Assembly (NCBI RefSeq): GCF_000802305.1
Contig: NZ_JTDK01000027.1
Span: 16,209-80,208, forward strand
DNA length: 64,000 nt
Direction of reading: 5' to 3'
Origin: Microbacterium mangrovi
Lineage (GTDB): Bacteria; Actinomycetota; Actinomycetes; Actinomycetales; Microbacteriaceae
In this document: positions 33,954-42,763 of the stretch, piece by piece
Numbering within the stretch: position 1 is the stretch's first letter
Layout: every line of letters starts with the position of its first letter
Position numbers and translations under genes: made by a program
Notes under the pieces: model-generated
What the model was told of the DNA's origin: nothing
Databases searched by the model: none
The model's input: only the letters and a program-made list of their open reading frames with translations

Positions 33954-36236
33954 ATGACCGTGCCTTCTCTCGCATCCGGCGCCGTGCGGCGCGCGGCCTC
34001 CGTCGTCTCCGCGATCGCCGTCGCCGCCGTCCTCGCGCTCGGCACGGCCGCTTCGGCACAGGCCGCGCCCGTCCTCGGCGCCACGGCATCCCGCCCGGCC
34101 GAGAACCGGCCGGCAGCCGACCCCACGCCGTCCCCCACGCCGACTCCGCTGTCCGGCACGGTGGACGCGACGCTCGCGCCCGTGGGCGAGGGCGTCGTCG
34201 CCTCGGGCGATCCGCTCAATGCGTGGGTCTCGGTGCAGAACGGCACCGCCGACACCCTCGCCAAGGCGAACGTGACCCTGCAGCTCGGGTCGGCGCCGAT
34301 CACCACGCGCTCCGCGCTGTCGTCCTGGCTGAAGACCACCACCGCGGCGAGCGGCTTCGCCTCGGTCGCCAAGGGCACGATCAATCCGGTCGCGTCCGGA
34401 GCCACCGGTCAGTCCCTGCTCATCGTGTCGGCCGACAACAAGGCGCTGAAGTCGCGCAAGCCCGGTGTCTACCCGCTGCAGGCGGTCGCCGCCACGTCCG
34501 CCGGCAATCTCGTCTCGACGAGCGTCATGATCGTGCCGGATGCCGCGCAGCAGAGCACCGACGTCGGCGTGATCGTGCCGATCACCGCCCCCGGCATCCA
34601 GACCGGGCTCCTCACGCCCGAGCAGCTGACGGCGCTCACTGCGCCCACCGGCGACCTCACCGCGCGCGTGAACGCCGTCGACGGCACCGATGCGATCCTC
34701 GCGATCGACCCGGCGATCGTGGCATCCATCCGCGTGCTCGGCTCGTCCGCGCCCACGTCTGCCCGCGACTGGCTGCGACACCTCATGTCGCTGCCGAACA
34801 CCCGGTTCGCGCTGCAGTTCGGCGACGCCGACACGGCGGCCCAGATCACCGCGAACGGGTCGCTGCTCGAGCCGACGTCGCTGCAGGCCTACCTCAACGC
34901 CGACAACTTCCAGACGCCGCAGGAGCAGCGTCCCACTCCCCCGCCCGGCGCGACGACGAGCGCGTCGCCGTCGCCGACCGCGACGCCCGGAGGCGTCCAG
35001 CTTCCCGATCTGCACGCCCTGCTCGACATCGGTCCCGCGCGGGCGAACGTGTTCTGGCCGTTCTCCGGCACGGCGTCGGGGACGACGGTGAAGACCCTCG
35101 GCGCGCTCGGCGACACGGCGACGCCCGCCGAGACGATCGTGTCCTCGGCGCAGACGGGTTCGGTCGACGCAACGGTGCCGGCCGAGGCGCGCACGAACGG
35201 ACGCGGGATGCTGGTGTTCGATTCGTCGATCTCGGAGCAGCTGACCGTCGCCGCCCAGGACGGGACGGAGGCCACGCAGGGCGCGCCGTTGACGGCGGCG
35301 ACCGCCCAGCTGCAGCTCGCGGGCGCATCGGCGGCCGGGGCATCCCTGCTCACCGTGATCGACCGCACCCAGACGCTCACCGAGAGCGGGCTGCGCGCGG
35401 CGATCCTCGCGGTCACCAAGGCGCCGTCGGTGCGGGCGGCCGTCCTGTCCGACTACGACAGCTCGACTGCGGCGTCCCGGGCGATCAAGGCCACCGTGAA
35501 GGACGGCCGTCGTGTGACGGCGGTCACCGCGCTCGAGCTCGGCGAGCAGCAGCTCATCCGGTTCGCCACGATCCTCACCGATCCGACGGTGCTGACCGGC
35601 ACCGAGCGCGCACAGATCATGCAGCTCATCGGCGGCGGCTGGATCGGCGTCGACGCCTGGCAGAACGCGCTGCGCGACCATGCTGCCGCGACCCAGACCA
35701 CGCTGAAGTCGGTCGGCATCCTGCCCCTGAACACCGTCAACATCGCCGGCACCGGGGCGACGCTGCGATTCTGGGTGCGCAACGATCTGCCCTGGCCTGT
35801 GCACGTGAATCTCACCGCCGCCACCGACGACCCGCGGTTCGAGGTGCCGGCGAAGACCGCGGTCACCGGCACCGCGTCCAGCAACACGCGCGTCGAGCTG
35901 CCGATGCACGCGAAGGTCACGAACGGGCAGACCACGCTCACCCTGCAGCTGCGCAGCCCCACCGGGGTCGCGATCGGCGAGGCGCAGACGGTCCAGGTCA
36001 GCATGCACGCCGACTGGGAGATGGCCGGCATCGTGATCCTCGGCATCATCGTCGTCGTCCTGCTGGTCGCCGGCGCGGGCCGCATGGTGTTCAGCCGCCG
36101 ACGGGCGAAGAAGCAGGAGGCCGAGGAGATCGCCGCCGCGCAGGCCGCGATCGACGCGCAGGATGCCGCGGACCAGGATGCCCCGGCATCCGACACGGAT
36201 GTCGAGAAGCCCGCAGAGATGAAGGACGACGCATGA
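33954..36236 (+). CDS. DUF6049 family secreted/membrane protein
   Basis: A 760-residue protein with an N-terminal signal peptide (VVSAIAVAAVLALGTAASAQA), a large extracellular part with low-complexity Pro/Thr/Ser linkers (about 60-75 and 320-345), and one C-terminal helix (MAGIVILGIIVVVLLVAGAG) followed by an Ala/Asp-rich cytoplasmic tail. This layout and the position directly before murJ fit DUF6049, conserved in actinobacteria. It is probably involved in the cell envelope. The stop overlaps the murJ start (ATGA). Confidence 0.88.
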   Translation: MTVPSLASGAVRRAASVVSAIAVAAVLALGTAASAQAAPVLGATASRPAENRPAADPTPSPTPTPLSGTVDATLAPVGEGVVASGDPLNAWVSVQNGTADTLAKANVTLQLGSAPITTRSALSSWLKTTTAASGFASVAKGTINPVASGATGQSLLIVSADNKALKSRKPGVYPLQAVAATSAGNLVSTSVMIVPDAAQQSTDVGVIVPITAPGIQTGLLTPEQLTALTAPTGDLTARVNAVDGTDAILAIDPAIVASIRVLGSSAPTSARDWLRHLMSLPNTRFALQFGDADTAAQITANGSLLEPTSLQAYLNADNFQTPQEQRPTPPPGATTSASPSPTATPGGVQLPDLHALLDIGPARANVFWPFSGTASGTTVKTLGALGDTATPAETIVSSAQTGSVDATVPAEARTNGRGMLVFDSSISEQLTVAAQDGTEATQGAPLTAATAQLQLAGASAAGASLLTVIDRTQTLTESGLRAAILAVTKAPSVRAAVLSDYDSSTAASRAIKATVKDGRRVTAVTALELGEQQLIRFATILTDPTVLTGTERAQIMQLIGGGWIGVDAWQNALRDHAAATQTTLKSVGILPLNTVNIAGTGATLRFWVRNDLPWPVHVNLTAATDDPRFEVPAKTAVTGTASSNTRVELPMHAKVTNGQTTLTLQLRSPTGVAIGEAQTVQVSMHADWEMAGIVILGIIVVVLLVAGAGRMVFSRRRAKKQEAEEIAAAQAAIDAQDAADQDAPASDTDVEKPAEMKDDA

Positions 36237-37852
36237 CCCCGAGCATCGCCCGGGCGAGCATGATGATCGGCGCCGGCACGCTGGTCTCGCGGCTGACCGG
36301 CTTCCTCCGCACCATGGTGCTGGTCGCCGCGATCGGCTCGATCGGCAGCAGGGCCGCCGACGCGTTCACCGTCGCCAACCAGCTGCCGAACAACATCTAC
36401 GCGATCATCTCGACCGGCATCCTCACGGCCGTCATCGTGCCGCAGATCGTCAAGGCGTCCACACACGAGGACGGCGGCAAGGCGTTCGTCTCGAAGCTGT
36501 TCACGCTCGGCACGGTGATCCTGCTCGGGGCGACGGCCGTCGCCGTCGTTCTCGCGCCGATCCTGGTCACGCTGTATGCGCCGCGCTATTCGCCCGATCA
36601 GCTCGCGCTGGCCACGGCGTTCGCCTACTGGTGCCTGCCGCAGATCCTGTTCTACGGCCTCTACGCCCTGCTCGGTGAGACGATGCACGCCCGCAACGTC
36701 TACGGCCCGTACACGCTCACCCCGATCGCGAACAACGTCATCTCGATCATCGGCTTCGGAGCATTCCTGCTGCTGTTCGGTCTCAAGACGGACGTCGTCG
36801 GATGGACACCGGGGATGGTCGCCCTCGTCGGCGGTACGGCGACGCTCGGCATCGTCCTGCAGGCTCTGCTGCTGCTCGTCTTCTGGCGGGGTGTCGGCAT
36901 CGGGGTCCGCCCGGACTTCCGCTGGCGCGGCATGGGCCTCGGCCAGATCGGACGCCTTGCCGGGTGGACGTTCCTCATGGTCGTGCTCGGCCAGCTCGGC
37001 GGGCTCGCGCAGTCGCGGGTGCTGTCCACGGCATCCGGCAAGATCGACGGCATCCCGATCGCGGGTGTCGCGGCGTCCGCGAACATGTGGCTGCTGTACA
37101 TGCTCCCGTACTCGCTGATCGTCATCTCCATCGGAACCCCGTACTTCACGCGGCTGAGCGAGCATGCGCACGCCGGCCGGCTCGAGGATGTGCGAGCCGA
37201 TATCGGCCGCAGCATCCGCACGCTGTCGGTGTTCATCGTGATCGCCGCGTTCGGGATCGCCGCCGCGGCCGTTCCGGCCGCGCGCATCTTCAGCAACTCG
37301 GCGGGGGCGGCGCTCATCGCCGCGCCCCTGTTGATCGCGTTCTTGATCAGCCTCATCCCGAACACGGTGATCTTCTCGATCCAGCGCACCTACTACGCGT
37401 ACGACGACACGCGCACGCCCTTCTTCTTCACCGTCGTCCAGACCGGCGTGGTGATGCTCACCGCGTGGCTCGCGCTGCTTTACGTCCCTGTCGAATGGCG
37501 TGCGGTCGGCGTCGCGCTCGGCCAGGCGCTCGCGGCGATCATCCAGACGGCCCTGGCGACCTGGCTGCTGCACCGCAAGATCGGCTCGCTGGGCACCGCG
37601 AGCTGGATGTTCGCCATCGGCCGGTTCGTGGTCGCCGCGATCCCGGCGGCCGCCGTCGGGTTCGGCGTCTTCCTGCTCACTGGCGGCGTGCACGGCTGGA
37701 TGGTGTCGGGCCAGCTGCTGGGTGCGGTCGGCACCGCGGTCATCTGTCTCGTCTCGCTCGTGGTCTACCTCGGGATGCTGGCCCTCCTCCGCGCCCCCGA
37801 GCTCACGCCGGCCCTCGCGATCGTGCGCCGCTTCCTCCCCGGCCGCCGTTAG
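36233..37852 (+). CDS. murJ: Lipid II flippase MurJ
   Basis: A 539-residue integral membrane protein of the MOP superfamily with about 14 helices, which flips lipid II for peptidoglycan synthesis. It begins ARASMMIGAGTLVSRLTGFLR, the conserved MurJ TM1 segment, and has ADAFTVANQLPNNIY and the FYALDDTRTP-like QRTYYAYDDTRTPFFF. It lacks the long cytoplasmic kinase-like extension seen in mycobacterial MurJ. It follows DUF6049 by overlap. Confidence 0.95.
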   Translation: MTPSIARASMMIGAGTLVSRLTGFLRTMVLVAAIGSIGSRAADAFTVANQLPNNIYAIISTGILTAVIVPQIVKASTHEDGGKAFVSKLFTLGTVILLGATAVAVVLAPILVTLYAPRYSPDQLALATAFAYWCLPQILFYGLYALLGETMHARNVYGPYTLTPIANNVISIIGFGAFLLLFGLKTDVVGWTPGMVALVGGTATLGIVLQALLLLVFWRGVGIGVRPDFRWRGMGLGQIGRLAGWTFLMVVLGQLGGLAQSRVLSTASGKIDGIPIAGVAASANMWLLYMLPYSLIVISIGTPYFTRLSEHAHAGRLEDVRADIGRSIRTLSVFIVIAAFGIAAAAVPAARIFSNSAGAALIAAPLLIAFLISLIPNTVIFSIQRTYYAYDDTRTPFFFTVVQTGVVMLTAWLALLYVPVEWRAVGVALGQALAAIIQTALATWLLHRKIGSLGTASWMFAIGRFVVAAIPAAAVGFGVFLLTGGVHGWMVSGQLLGAVGTAVICLVSLVVYLGMLALLRAPELTPALAIVRRFLPGRR

Positions 37853-37886
37853 TCGACGTTCCCGCGTCGGGAGTCCCCGACGGGTC

Positions 37887-37931
37887 CAACCGACAACAAT
37901 GGCGCCCACGCTGTGCAAATCTTGTCGGTTG
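37887..37931 (+). terminator. Inverted repeat after murJ
   Basis: 10-bp arms CAACCGACAA and TTGTCGGTTG separated by 25 nt, placed 34 bp after the murJ stop. A possible terminator for the DUF6049-murJ unit. The loop is long and no T run follows, so this is uncertain. Confidence 0.4.
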
Positions 37932-37974
37932 AAGGAAGGTCCTGAGGCGTCCTGCGCGTCATCCACAGGGGTCT

Positions 37975-38000
37975 GGAATGTCCCGCCGTTACCATGTGTT
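37975..38000 (+). promoter_or_regulatory. SigR/SigH-type promoter of trxB-trxA
   Basis: GGAAT at 37975-37979, exactly 18 bp, then GTT at 37998-38000 followed by GG. This fits the actinobacterial thiol-stress sigma factor consensus (GGAAT-N18-GTT). It lies 43 bp before the trxB start, as for thioredoxin genes of the SigR regulon in Streptomyces. Confidence 0.75.
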
Positions 38001-38042
38001 GGAGTGATTGGATGCCAACGCATCCGCGACAAGGGAGAACAC

Positions 38043-38996
38043 GTGCGTCAGCTCATCATCATCGGTTCGGGGCCTGCCGGGTACACGGCGGCGATCTACG
38101 CTGCCCGGGCGAACCTGCAGCCGCTGGTCGTGGCCAGTTCGGTCGAGGCCGGTGGTGAGCTCATGAACACCACCGAGGTCGAGAACTTCCCCGGGTTCCC
38201 CGAGGCGATCCAGGGCCCGGAGCTCATGGCCAAGCTGCAGGAGCAGGCCGAGAAGTTCGGTGCCGAGGTCGTCTACGACGACGTCGTCGAGCTGGATGTC
38301 GACGGTCCCGTCAAGACGGTGAAGCTCGGCAGCGGCAAGGTCGAAGAGGCGAGCGCCGTCATCTTCGCGACCGGCTCGGCGTACCGCAAGATCGGCATCG
38401 AGGGCGAAGAGCGCCTCTCCGGCCGCGGTGTGTCGTGGTGCGCCACGTGCGACGGCTTCTTCTTCCGCGAGAAGACGATCGCCGTCGTCGGCGGTGGCGA
38501 CTCCGCGATGGAAGAGGCGACGTTCCTCACGCGCTTCGCGTCGAAGGTGTACGTCATCCACCGTCGCGACAGCCTGCGTGCATCCAAGATCATGCAGGAG
38601 CGCGCGTTCAACAACGACAAGATCGAGTTCGTGTGGAACAGCGAGGTCATCGACATCCTCGGTGAGGATGCCGTGAACGGCGTCGTGCTGCGCAACACGC
38701 TCGACGGCACCACGAGCGAGCTTCCCCTCGACGGCGTCTTCGTCGCGATCGGAAACGACCCGCGAACGCACCTCGTGCACAACAAGCTGCAGCTCACCAT
38801 GGAGGGCACGATCCAGGTCGACGGCCGCTCGTCGCGCACCTCGTCCGAGGGCGTCTTCGCCGCCGGCGACGTGGTCGACCCGACGTACCGCCAGGCCGTG
38901 ACGGCTGCGGCATCCGGAACCGTCGCCGCGCTCGACGCGGAGCACTTCCTGGCCGCGCTCGAGGAGCACGCACCCGTCGAGGCCGCCGCCGTCTGA
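38043..38996 (+). CDS. trxB: Thioredoxin-disulfide reductase
   Basis: A 317-residue NADPH-dependent flavoprotein that reduces thioredoxin. FAD motif GSGPAGYTAAIYAARA at the N terminus, redox pair in WCATCDG (Cys133, Cys136), NADPH motif GGGDSAMEEA, and the C-terminal FAD segment GVFAAGDVVDPTYRQA. Start GTG 38043 follows AAGGGAG. It is coupled with trxA 102 bp downstream and probably induced by thiol oxidation through the SigR-type promoter. Confidence 0.97.
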   Translation: MRQLIIIGSGPAGYTAAIYAARANLQPLVVASSVEAGGELMNTTEVENFPGFPEAIQGPELMAKLQEQAEKFGAEVVYDDVVELDVDGPVKTVKLGSGKVEEASAVIFATGSAYRKIGIEGEERLSGRGVSWCATCDGFFFREKTIAVVGGGDSAMEEATFLTRFASKVYVIHRRDSLRASKIMQERAFNNDKIEFVWNSEVIDILGEDAVNGVVLRNTLDGTTSELPLDGVFVAIGNDPRTHLVHNKLQLTMEGTIQVDGRSSRTSSEGVFAAGDVVDPTYRQAVTAAASGTVAALDAEHFLAALEEHAPVEAAAV

Positions 38997-39098
38997 CCCC
39001 GGCTCGCCGTCCGCGCCGAGCTCGTCGGGGCGCCGGACGGGAACAATCCACGCCGATCAGGCGTTTCACCACACAGACTTCCACGAAGGAGAAAACCA

Positions 39099-39422
39099 AT
39101 GACCGCGAAGGCCACCACCTCTGCCACGTTCGAGCAGGACGTCCTGCAGGCATCCGGACCCGTGCTCGTCGACTTCTGGGCGGAATGGTGCGGTCCGTGC
39201 CGCATGGTTTCCCCCGTCCTCGACCAGATCCAGGCCGAGAACGCGGGCAAGATCACCATCCTGAAGCTCAACGTCGACGAGAACCCCGACCTGGCGATGA
39301 AGTACCAGATCACGTCGATCCCGGCGATGAAGGTCTTCCAGGGCGGGGAGGTCAAGACGACCATCATCGGCGCCAAGCCGAAGTTCGCGCTCGAGCAGGA
39401 TCTCGCCGCCTTCCTCGGCTGA
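39099..39422 (+). CDS. trxA: Thioredoxin
   Basis: A 107-residue thioredoxin with VDFWAEWCGPCRMVSPVL (active site CGPC) and the cis-Pro in TSIPAMKVF. It is the electron donor for disulfide reduction in the cytoplasm, recharged by TrxB. Start ATG follows GAAGGAG. A strong hairpin terminator lies just downstream. Confidence 0.97.
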   Translation: MTAKATTSATFEQDVLQASGPVLVDFWAEWCGPCRMVSPVLDQIQAENAGKITILKLNVDENPDLAMKYQITSIPAMKVFQGGEVKTTIIGAKPKFALEQDLAAFLG

Positions 39423-39444
39423 GTCCCCCGCTCCGCGTCCCACT

Positions 39445-39501
39445 GCGAAGGGCCCGGTCGACACGATCCATGCGGATCACGTGTCGTCCGGGCCCTTTCG
39501 C
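39445..39501 (+). terminator. Hairpin after trxA
   Basis: A long inverted repeat (GCGAAGGGCCCGG...CCGGGCCCTTTCGC, inner arms CGACACG and CGTGTCG) begins 23 bp after trxA. It separates trxA from a convergent gene and could serve both. Confidence 0.75.
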
Positions 39502-39531
39502 GTGGGATGCCGCGGCGCCGCGGGCGGGGCG

Positions 39532-39885
39532 TCAGCTGACGTCGGCGCGCACCATCTCATCCCAGAGGCGGTTGGTGCCGTCGTTTCCGAGCATGCGCCA
39601 GACCGTCGGGGTCAGTTCGGGGTACTGCAGCGCGATCTGCCGCAGCACGCGGTAGTGCCGCGTCGCGTTGGGACGGGCACCGGAGTTCGCCGCGATGTTC
39701 TCGGCGCGGAGCATGATGACGACGAGCTCGTCGACGCTCGGCAGCTCCTCCATGAACTCCCACGGGTCTTCTCCGAGTCGCAGGCGCTCTTCGACGAGCA
39801 CGGCACGCTCGTCTGAGGCCTCGGCGCGCAGCACCTCGAGGCTCGAACGACGCGGCACGTGCTCCGCGGGATCAGGATGACTCAC
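39532..39885 (-). CDS. Conserved hypothetical protein downstream of parB
   Basis: A 117-residue soluble, helical and acidic protein: EERLRLGEDPWEFMEELPSVDELVVIMLRAENIA and TRHYRVLRQIALQYPELTPTVWRMLG. I do not recognise a named family. It follows parB across a perfect hairpin at 39943-39981, so it is probably transcribed separately or attenuated. Start at 39885. Confidence 0.7.
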   Translation of the reverse strand: MSHPDPAEHVPRRSSLEVLRAEASDERAVLVEERLRLGEDPWEFMEELPSVDELVVIMLRAENIAANSGARPNATRHYRVLRQIALQYPELTPTVWRMLGNDGTNRLWDEMVRADVS

Positions 39886-39942
39886 CCGTCCAGCCTACGC
39901 GGGGTGCCTGAGGCATCGCTCCGCCGCGCGTCGTGCGGAGAC

Positions 39943-39981
39943 GCGGGAGGGGCTGAGGCGTTACGCCTCAGCCCCTCCCGC
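39943..39981 (-). terminator. Perfect 18-bp hairpin after parB
   Basis: Two 18-nt arms (GCGGGAGGGGCTGAGGCG and its complement) with a 3-nt loop, starting 6 bp after the parB stop. No T run; likely the parAB terminator. Confidence 0.8.
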
Positions 39982-39987
39982 GTCAGA

Positions 39988-41112
39988 TCACAGGTGCGAC
40001 GCGTAGTCCGGTTCGCCGAGCTCGGCGAGGATGCGGTTGAGATCCTGGATGGTCGCGAAGTCGATGACGATCTGTCCCTTGCGTGCACCCAGGCTGAGCT
40101 TCACGCGGGTGTTCAGGCGATCACCGAGGTGGTCGGCGACGTCATCCAGGTGGTCGCGGTGCTTGCCGGCACGAAGGGTCGCCCGCTGTTGCCCGGCGGC
40201 CCCGATGTTCTTCGCGGCGACCTCGGCCGCACGGACCGAGAGGTCTTCGTTCACGATCTTGTCGGCGAGGCGCTGCATCCCGGCTTCGTCTTCGACGGAG
40301 AGGATCGCGCGCGCGTGACCCGCGCTCAGCACGCCGGCGGCGACGCGCTGCTGGACGGGCATCGGGAGCTTGAGCAGGCGGATCGTGTTGCTGATCTGCG
40401 GACGCGACCGACCGATGCGTCCGGCGAGCTGCTCCTGGGTGATGCCGAAGTCCTCGAGCAGCTGCTGATACGCGGATGCCTCTTCGAGCGGATTCAGCTG
40501 CGAGCGGTGCAGGTTCTCGAGGAGCGCATCGCGCAGCATGTCCTCGTCGGCGGTGTCGCGCACCACGGCGGGGATCTCGGTGAGCCCGGCCTCGCGAGCG
40601 GCACGCGTGCGGCGCTCGCCCATGATGAGCTCATAGGTTCCGTCGCCGGCATCGCGCACGACGACGGGCTGCAGCACGCCGAACTCGCGGACCGAGTGGA
40701 CGAGCTCCGCCAGGTCATCCGCGTCGAAGACGCTGCGCGGCTGGCGGTGGTTCGGCACGATCGAGTGCGGGTCGATGTGCACGAGCCGCGCGCCGGGAAC
40801 GGCGAGCAGCTCCGACTCATCGGCGGCTGCGGCATCCTCGTCCGACGTCGACGTGGGGCTGCCGTCCGCTGTTCCGGCGTCTTCGGAGACGGGCTTCGGC
40901 TTGCGGCGAGCACGGGGCTTCATCGCCGCGGCAGGATCGATGACCGGACGCTCCGCCGTGAGCACCGCGACATCCTCGGCGACCGAGGTGGACTCGGCCG
41001 TCGCCGTGCGGGCGGCCCCGGGGAAGAAGACGTCCACCGGCCGCTCGCTGCTCTCAGACGTCGGGATCAGCGCGCCGATGCCTCGTCCCAGTCCTGTTCG
41101 CTTGGCCGCCAT
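39988..41112 (-). CDS. parB: Chromosome-partitioning protein ParB
   Basis: A 374-residue CTP-dependent DNA clamp that loads at parS and spreads, guiding origin segregation with ParA. It starts MAAKRTGLGRGIGALIP, the ParA-stimulating motif. A charged Ala/Ser/Glu-rich linker follows (about 28-105), then the CTPase/ParB fold with LIMGERRTRAAREAG, the HTH (TQEQLAGRIGRSRPQISNTI) reading parS, and a C-terminal dimerisation domain. Its stop is 6 bp from a strong hairpin and its start overlaps parA by one base. The parS sites it would bind are at 42074-48647. Confidence 0.97.
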   Translation of the reverse strand: MAAKRTGLGRGIGALIPTSESSERPVDVFFPGAARTATAESTSVAEDVAVLTAERPVIDPAAAMKPRARRKPKPVSEDAGTADGSPTSTSDEDAAAADESELLAVPGARLVHIDPHSIVPNHRQPRSVFDADDLAELVHSVREFGVLQPVVVRDAGDGTYELIMGERRTRAAREAGLTEIPAVVRDTADEDMLRDALLENLHRSQLNPLEEASAYQQLLEDFGITQEQLAGRIGRSRPQISNTIRLLKLPMPVQQRVAAGVLSAGHARAILSVEDEAGMQRLADKIVNEDLSVRAAEVAAKNIGAAGQQRATLRAGKHRDHLDDVADHLGDRLNTRVKLSLGARKGQIVIDFATIQDLNRILAELGEPDYASHL

Positions 41113-42089
41113 CAGACGCCCCTCTCGTCGTACTCTGCTGAATTCACTGTCGCCGGCCGGGTCGCCGTGGGGTCGCGCTGAGCGATCTCCACCGCGGCCT
41201 CGCGATACGCGATCGCTCCGGCTGACTGGCCGTCGTAGGCGATCACGGTCTGTCCGAAGCTCGGAGCCTCGGAGACGCGGACCGATCGCGGGATGACGGT
41301 CTCGAGCACCTGCTGCGGGAAGTGCGTGCGCACCTCTTCGGCGACCTGCTGTGCGAGACGGGTGCGTCCGTCGTACATGGTGAGCATGATCGTCGAGACG
41401 TGGATGCGCGGGTTGAGGTGCTGCTGGATCATGCTGACGTTGCCCAGCAGCTGGCTCAGACCCTCGAGCGCGTAGTACTCGCACTGGATCGGGATGAGCA
41501 CTTCGTCGGCCGCCGTGAAGGCGTTGATGGTGAGCAGCCCCAGCGAAGGCGGGCAGTCGATGATGATGAAGTCGGGGGCCTTGTCGGCCGCGATCAGGTA
41601 GTCCGCGATCGCCGTGTGCAGGCGGTGCTCACGCGAGTCCTGGCTGACGAGTTCGATCTCGGCGCCGGCGAGGTGGATCGTGCTGGGTGCGCACGTGAGG
41701 CGATCGGACTCCGGGCTCGTCTGCACGATCTCGGCAAGCGGGAACTCGTCGATGAGCACGTCGTAGACGCTCGGGGTGTCTGCCGTGTGGGTGACGCCGA
41801 GAGCGGTCGAGGCGTTCCCCTGGGGGTCGAGGTCGATCACGAGGACGTACGCGCCGAGGTCCGCAAGTGCCGCGGCAAGGTTGACGGCGCTGGTCGTCTT
41901 TCCCACGCCGCCCTTCTGGTTGGACACCGTGATGATGCGGGTGCGCTCAGGAAGGCGGATCTGCACGCCTTCGAGGGCGCGGCGTCGGGCTGTGAGGTCT
42001 GCGAGTTCTCGCGCCAAGGGGGTGTCGGCGAAATCGATCGGTCCGGATGCCACGGCATCCTTGTTCCCGGGTCGTTTCACGTGAAACAC
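41112..42089 (-). CDS. parA: Chromosome-partitioning ATPase ParA (Soj)
   Basis: A 325-residue Walker ATPase that moves ParB-parS complexes. It has the deviant Walker A KGGVGKTTSAVNLAAAL, VLVIDLDPQGNASTALG, FIIIDCPPSLGLLT and the DGRTRLAQQV segment. The start is GTG at 42089, 4 nt after GGAGG. The first five codons (MFHVK) are read through a perfect parS site, so ParB bound there would cover the translation start. A -10-like TAGAGT (42114-42119, complement) lies about 25 bp upstream. Confidence 0.96.
   Translation of the reverse strand: MFHVKRPGNKDAVASGPIDFADTPLARELADLTARRRALEGVQIRLPERTRIITVSNQKGGVGKTTSAVNLAAALADLGAYVLVIDLDPQGNASTALGVTHTADTPSVYDVLIDEFPLAEIVQTSPESDRLTCAPSTIHLAGAEIELVSQDSREHRLHTAIADYLIAADKAPDFIIIDCPPSLGLLTINAFTAADEVLIPIQCEYYALEGLSQLLGNVSMIQQHLNPRIHVSTIMLTMYDGRTRLAQQVAEEVRTHFPQQVLETVIPRSVRVSEAPSFGQTVIAYDGQSAGAIAYREAAVEIAQRDPTATRPATVNSAEYDERGV
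42074..42087. promoter_or_regulatory. parS site 1 (overlaps parA start)
   Basis: Perfect GTTTCACGTGAAAC palindrome, the ParB-binding centromere site. It overlaps parA codons 1-5. Confidence 0.93.
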
Positions 42090-42113
42090 TCCTCCCTCTC
42101 GACAACTCGTCCA

Positions 42114-42119
42114 ACTCTA
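42114..42119 (-). promoter_or_regulatory. Candidate -10 element of parAB promoter
   Basis: TAGAGT on the minus strand (in GGGATAGAGTTGG), about 25 bp upstream of the parA start. Transcription would begin near 42107 and run into the parS site at 42087-42074. No convincing -35 is seen. Confidence 0.35.
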
Positions 42120-42448
42120 TCCCGGACTTCAGACATCGAAACGCGGCGCGGCGGTGGCCTCCGCGGCTCTCTTCCAGAGTGATCCGGTCTTTCGCATAGC
42201 GCCCGGAGGCGCATCGGCATTTCCGCTTTTCGCGCCCGTTCCGTACGTCCGCGCCGAGAGCGAAGGATCCACTCCCGGTGAGGCCGCCGTGAGTGAGGCT
42301 GAAGGTCGGTGGCCGGTTCTGCCTGGCGCGCACGTCCGCCGGCACCGCGGCGACGGCGGCCGCGCCGCGCCCACCACTCCCCCGAACGTGTGCTCCTCGG
42401 CACTCGATCCGAGGCTCTGTTTTTGCGGCTTCATCCATTGCTCGGCGC

Positions 42449-42462
42449 GTTTCACGTGAAAC
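42449..42462. promoter_or_regulatory. parS site 2
   Basis: Perfect GTTTCACGTGAAAC, followed by GCC as at many other sites of the array. Confidence 0.93.
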
Positions 42463-42583
42463 GCCCCCGCTCCGGTCAACTTCTCTTTGACTGGGATGCA
42501 GCTTCACTCGTGACGGTGCGCCGCGACGGTCGCTGCAGCAAAGCGTCTAGGCAGCCGTGGCGGGCCCGCGACGTTCTTGCGCT

Positions 42584-42746
42584 CTGAGCTTGTCGAAGGG
42601 CATGGGCCGTTCGTGCGCCCTGAGCTCGTCGAAGGGCATGGGCCGTTCGTGCGCCCTGAGCTCGTCGAAGGGCATGGGCCGTTCGTGCGCCCTGAGCTCG
42701 TCGAAGGGCATGGGCCGTTCGTGCGCCCTGAGCTCGTCGAAGGGCA
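42584..42746. repeat. 36-bp tandem repeat, four and a half units
   Basis: Units begin at 42584, 42620, 42656, 42692 and 42728. Each is a type 1 REP word (CTGAGCTCGTCGAAGGGCA) plus a 17-bp linker (TGGGCCGTTCGTGCGCC). All are in one orientation. The fifth unit leads into the alternating array. Confidence 0.95.
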
Positions 42747-42763
42747 GACGTACCCGGGGTGTG

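Noticed and set aside
42584..42746. CRISPR-like 36-bp regular repeat
   Set aside because: Units are directly adjacent with no unique spacers, and the word is a dispersed REP element; no cas genes are present.
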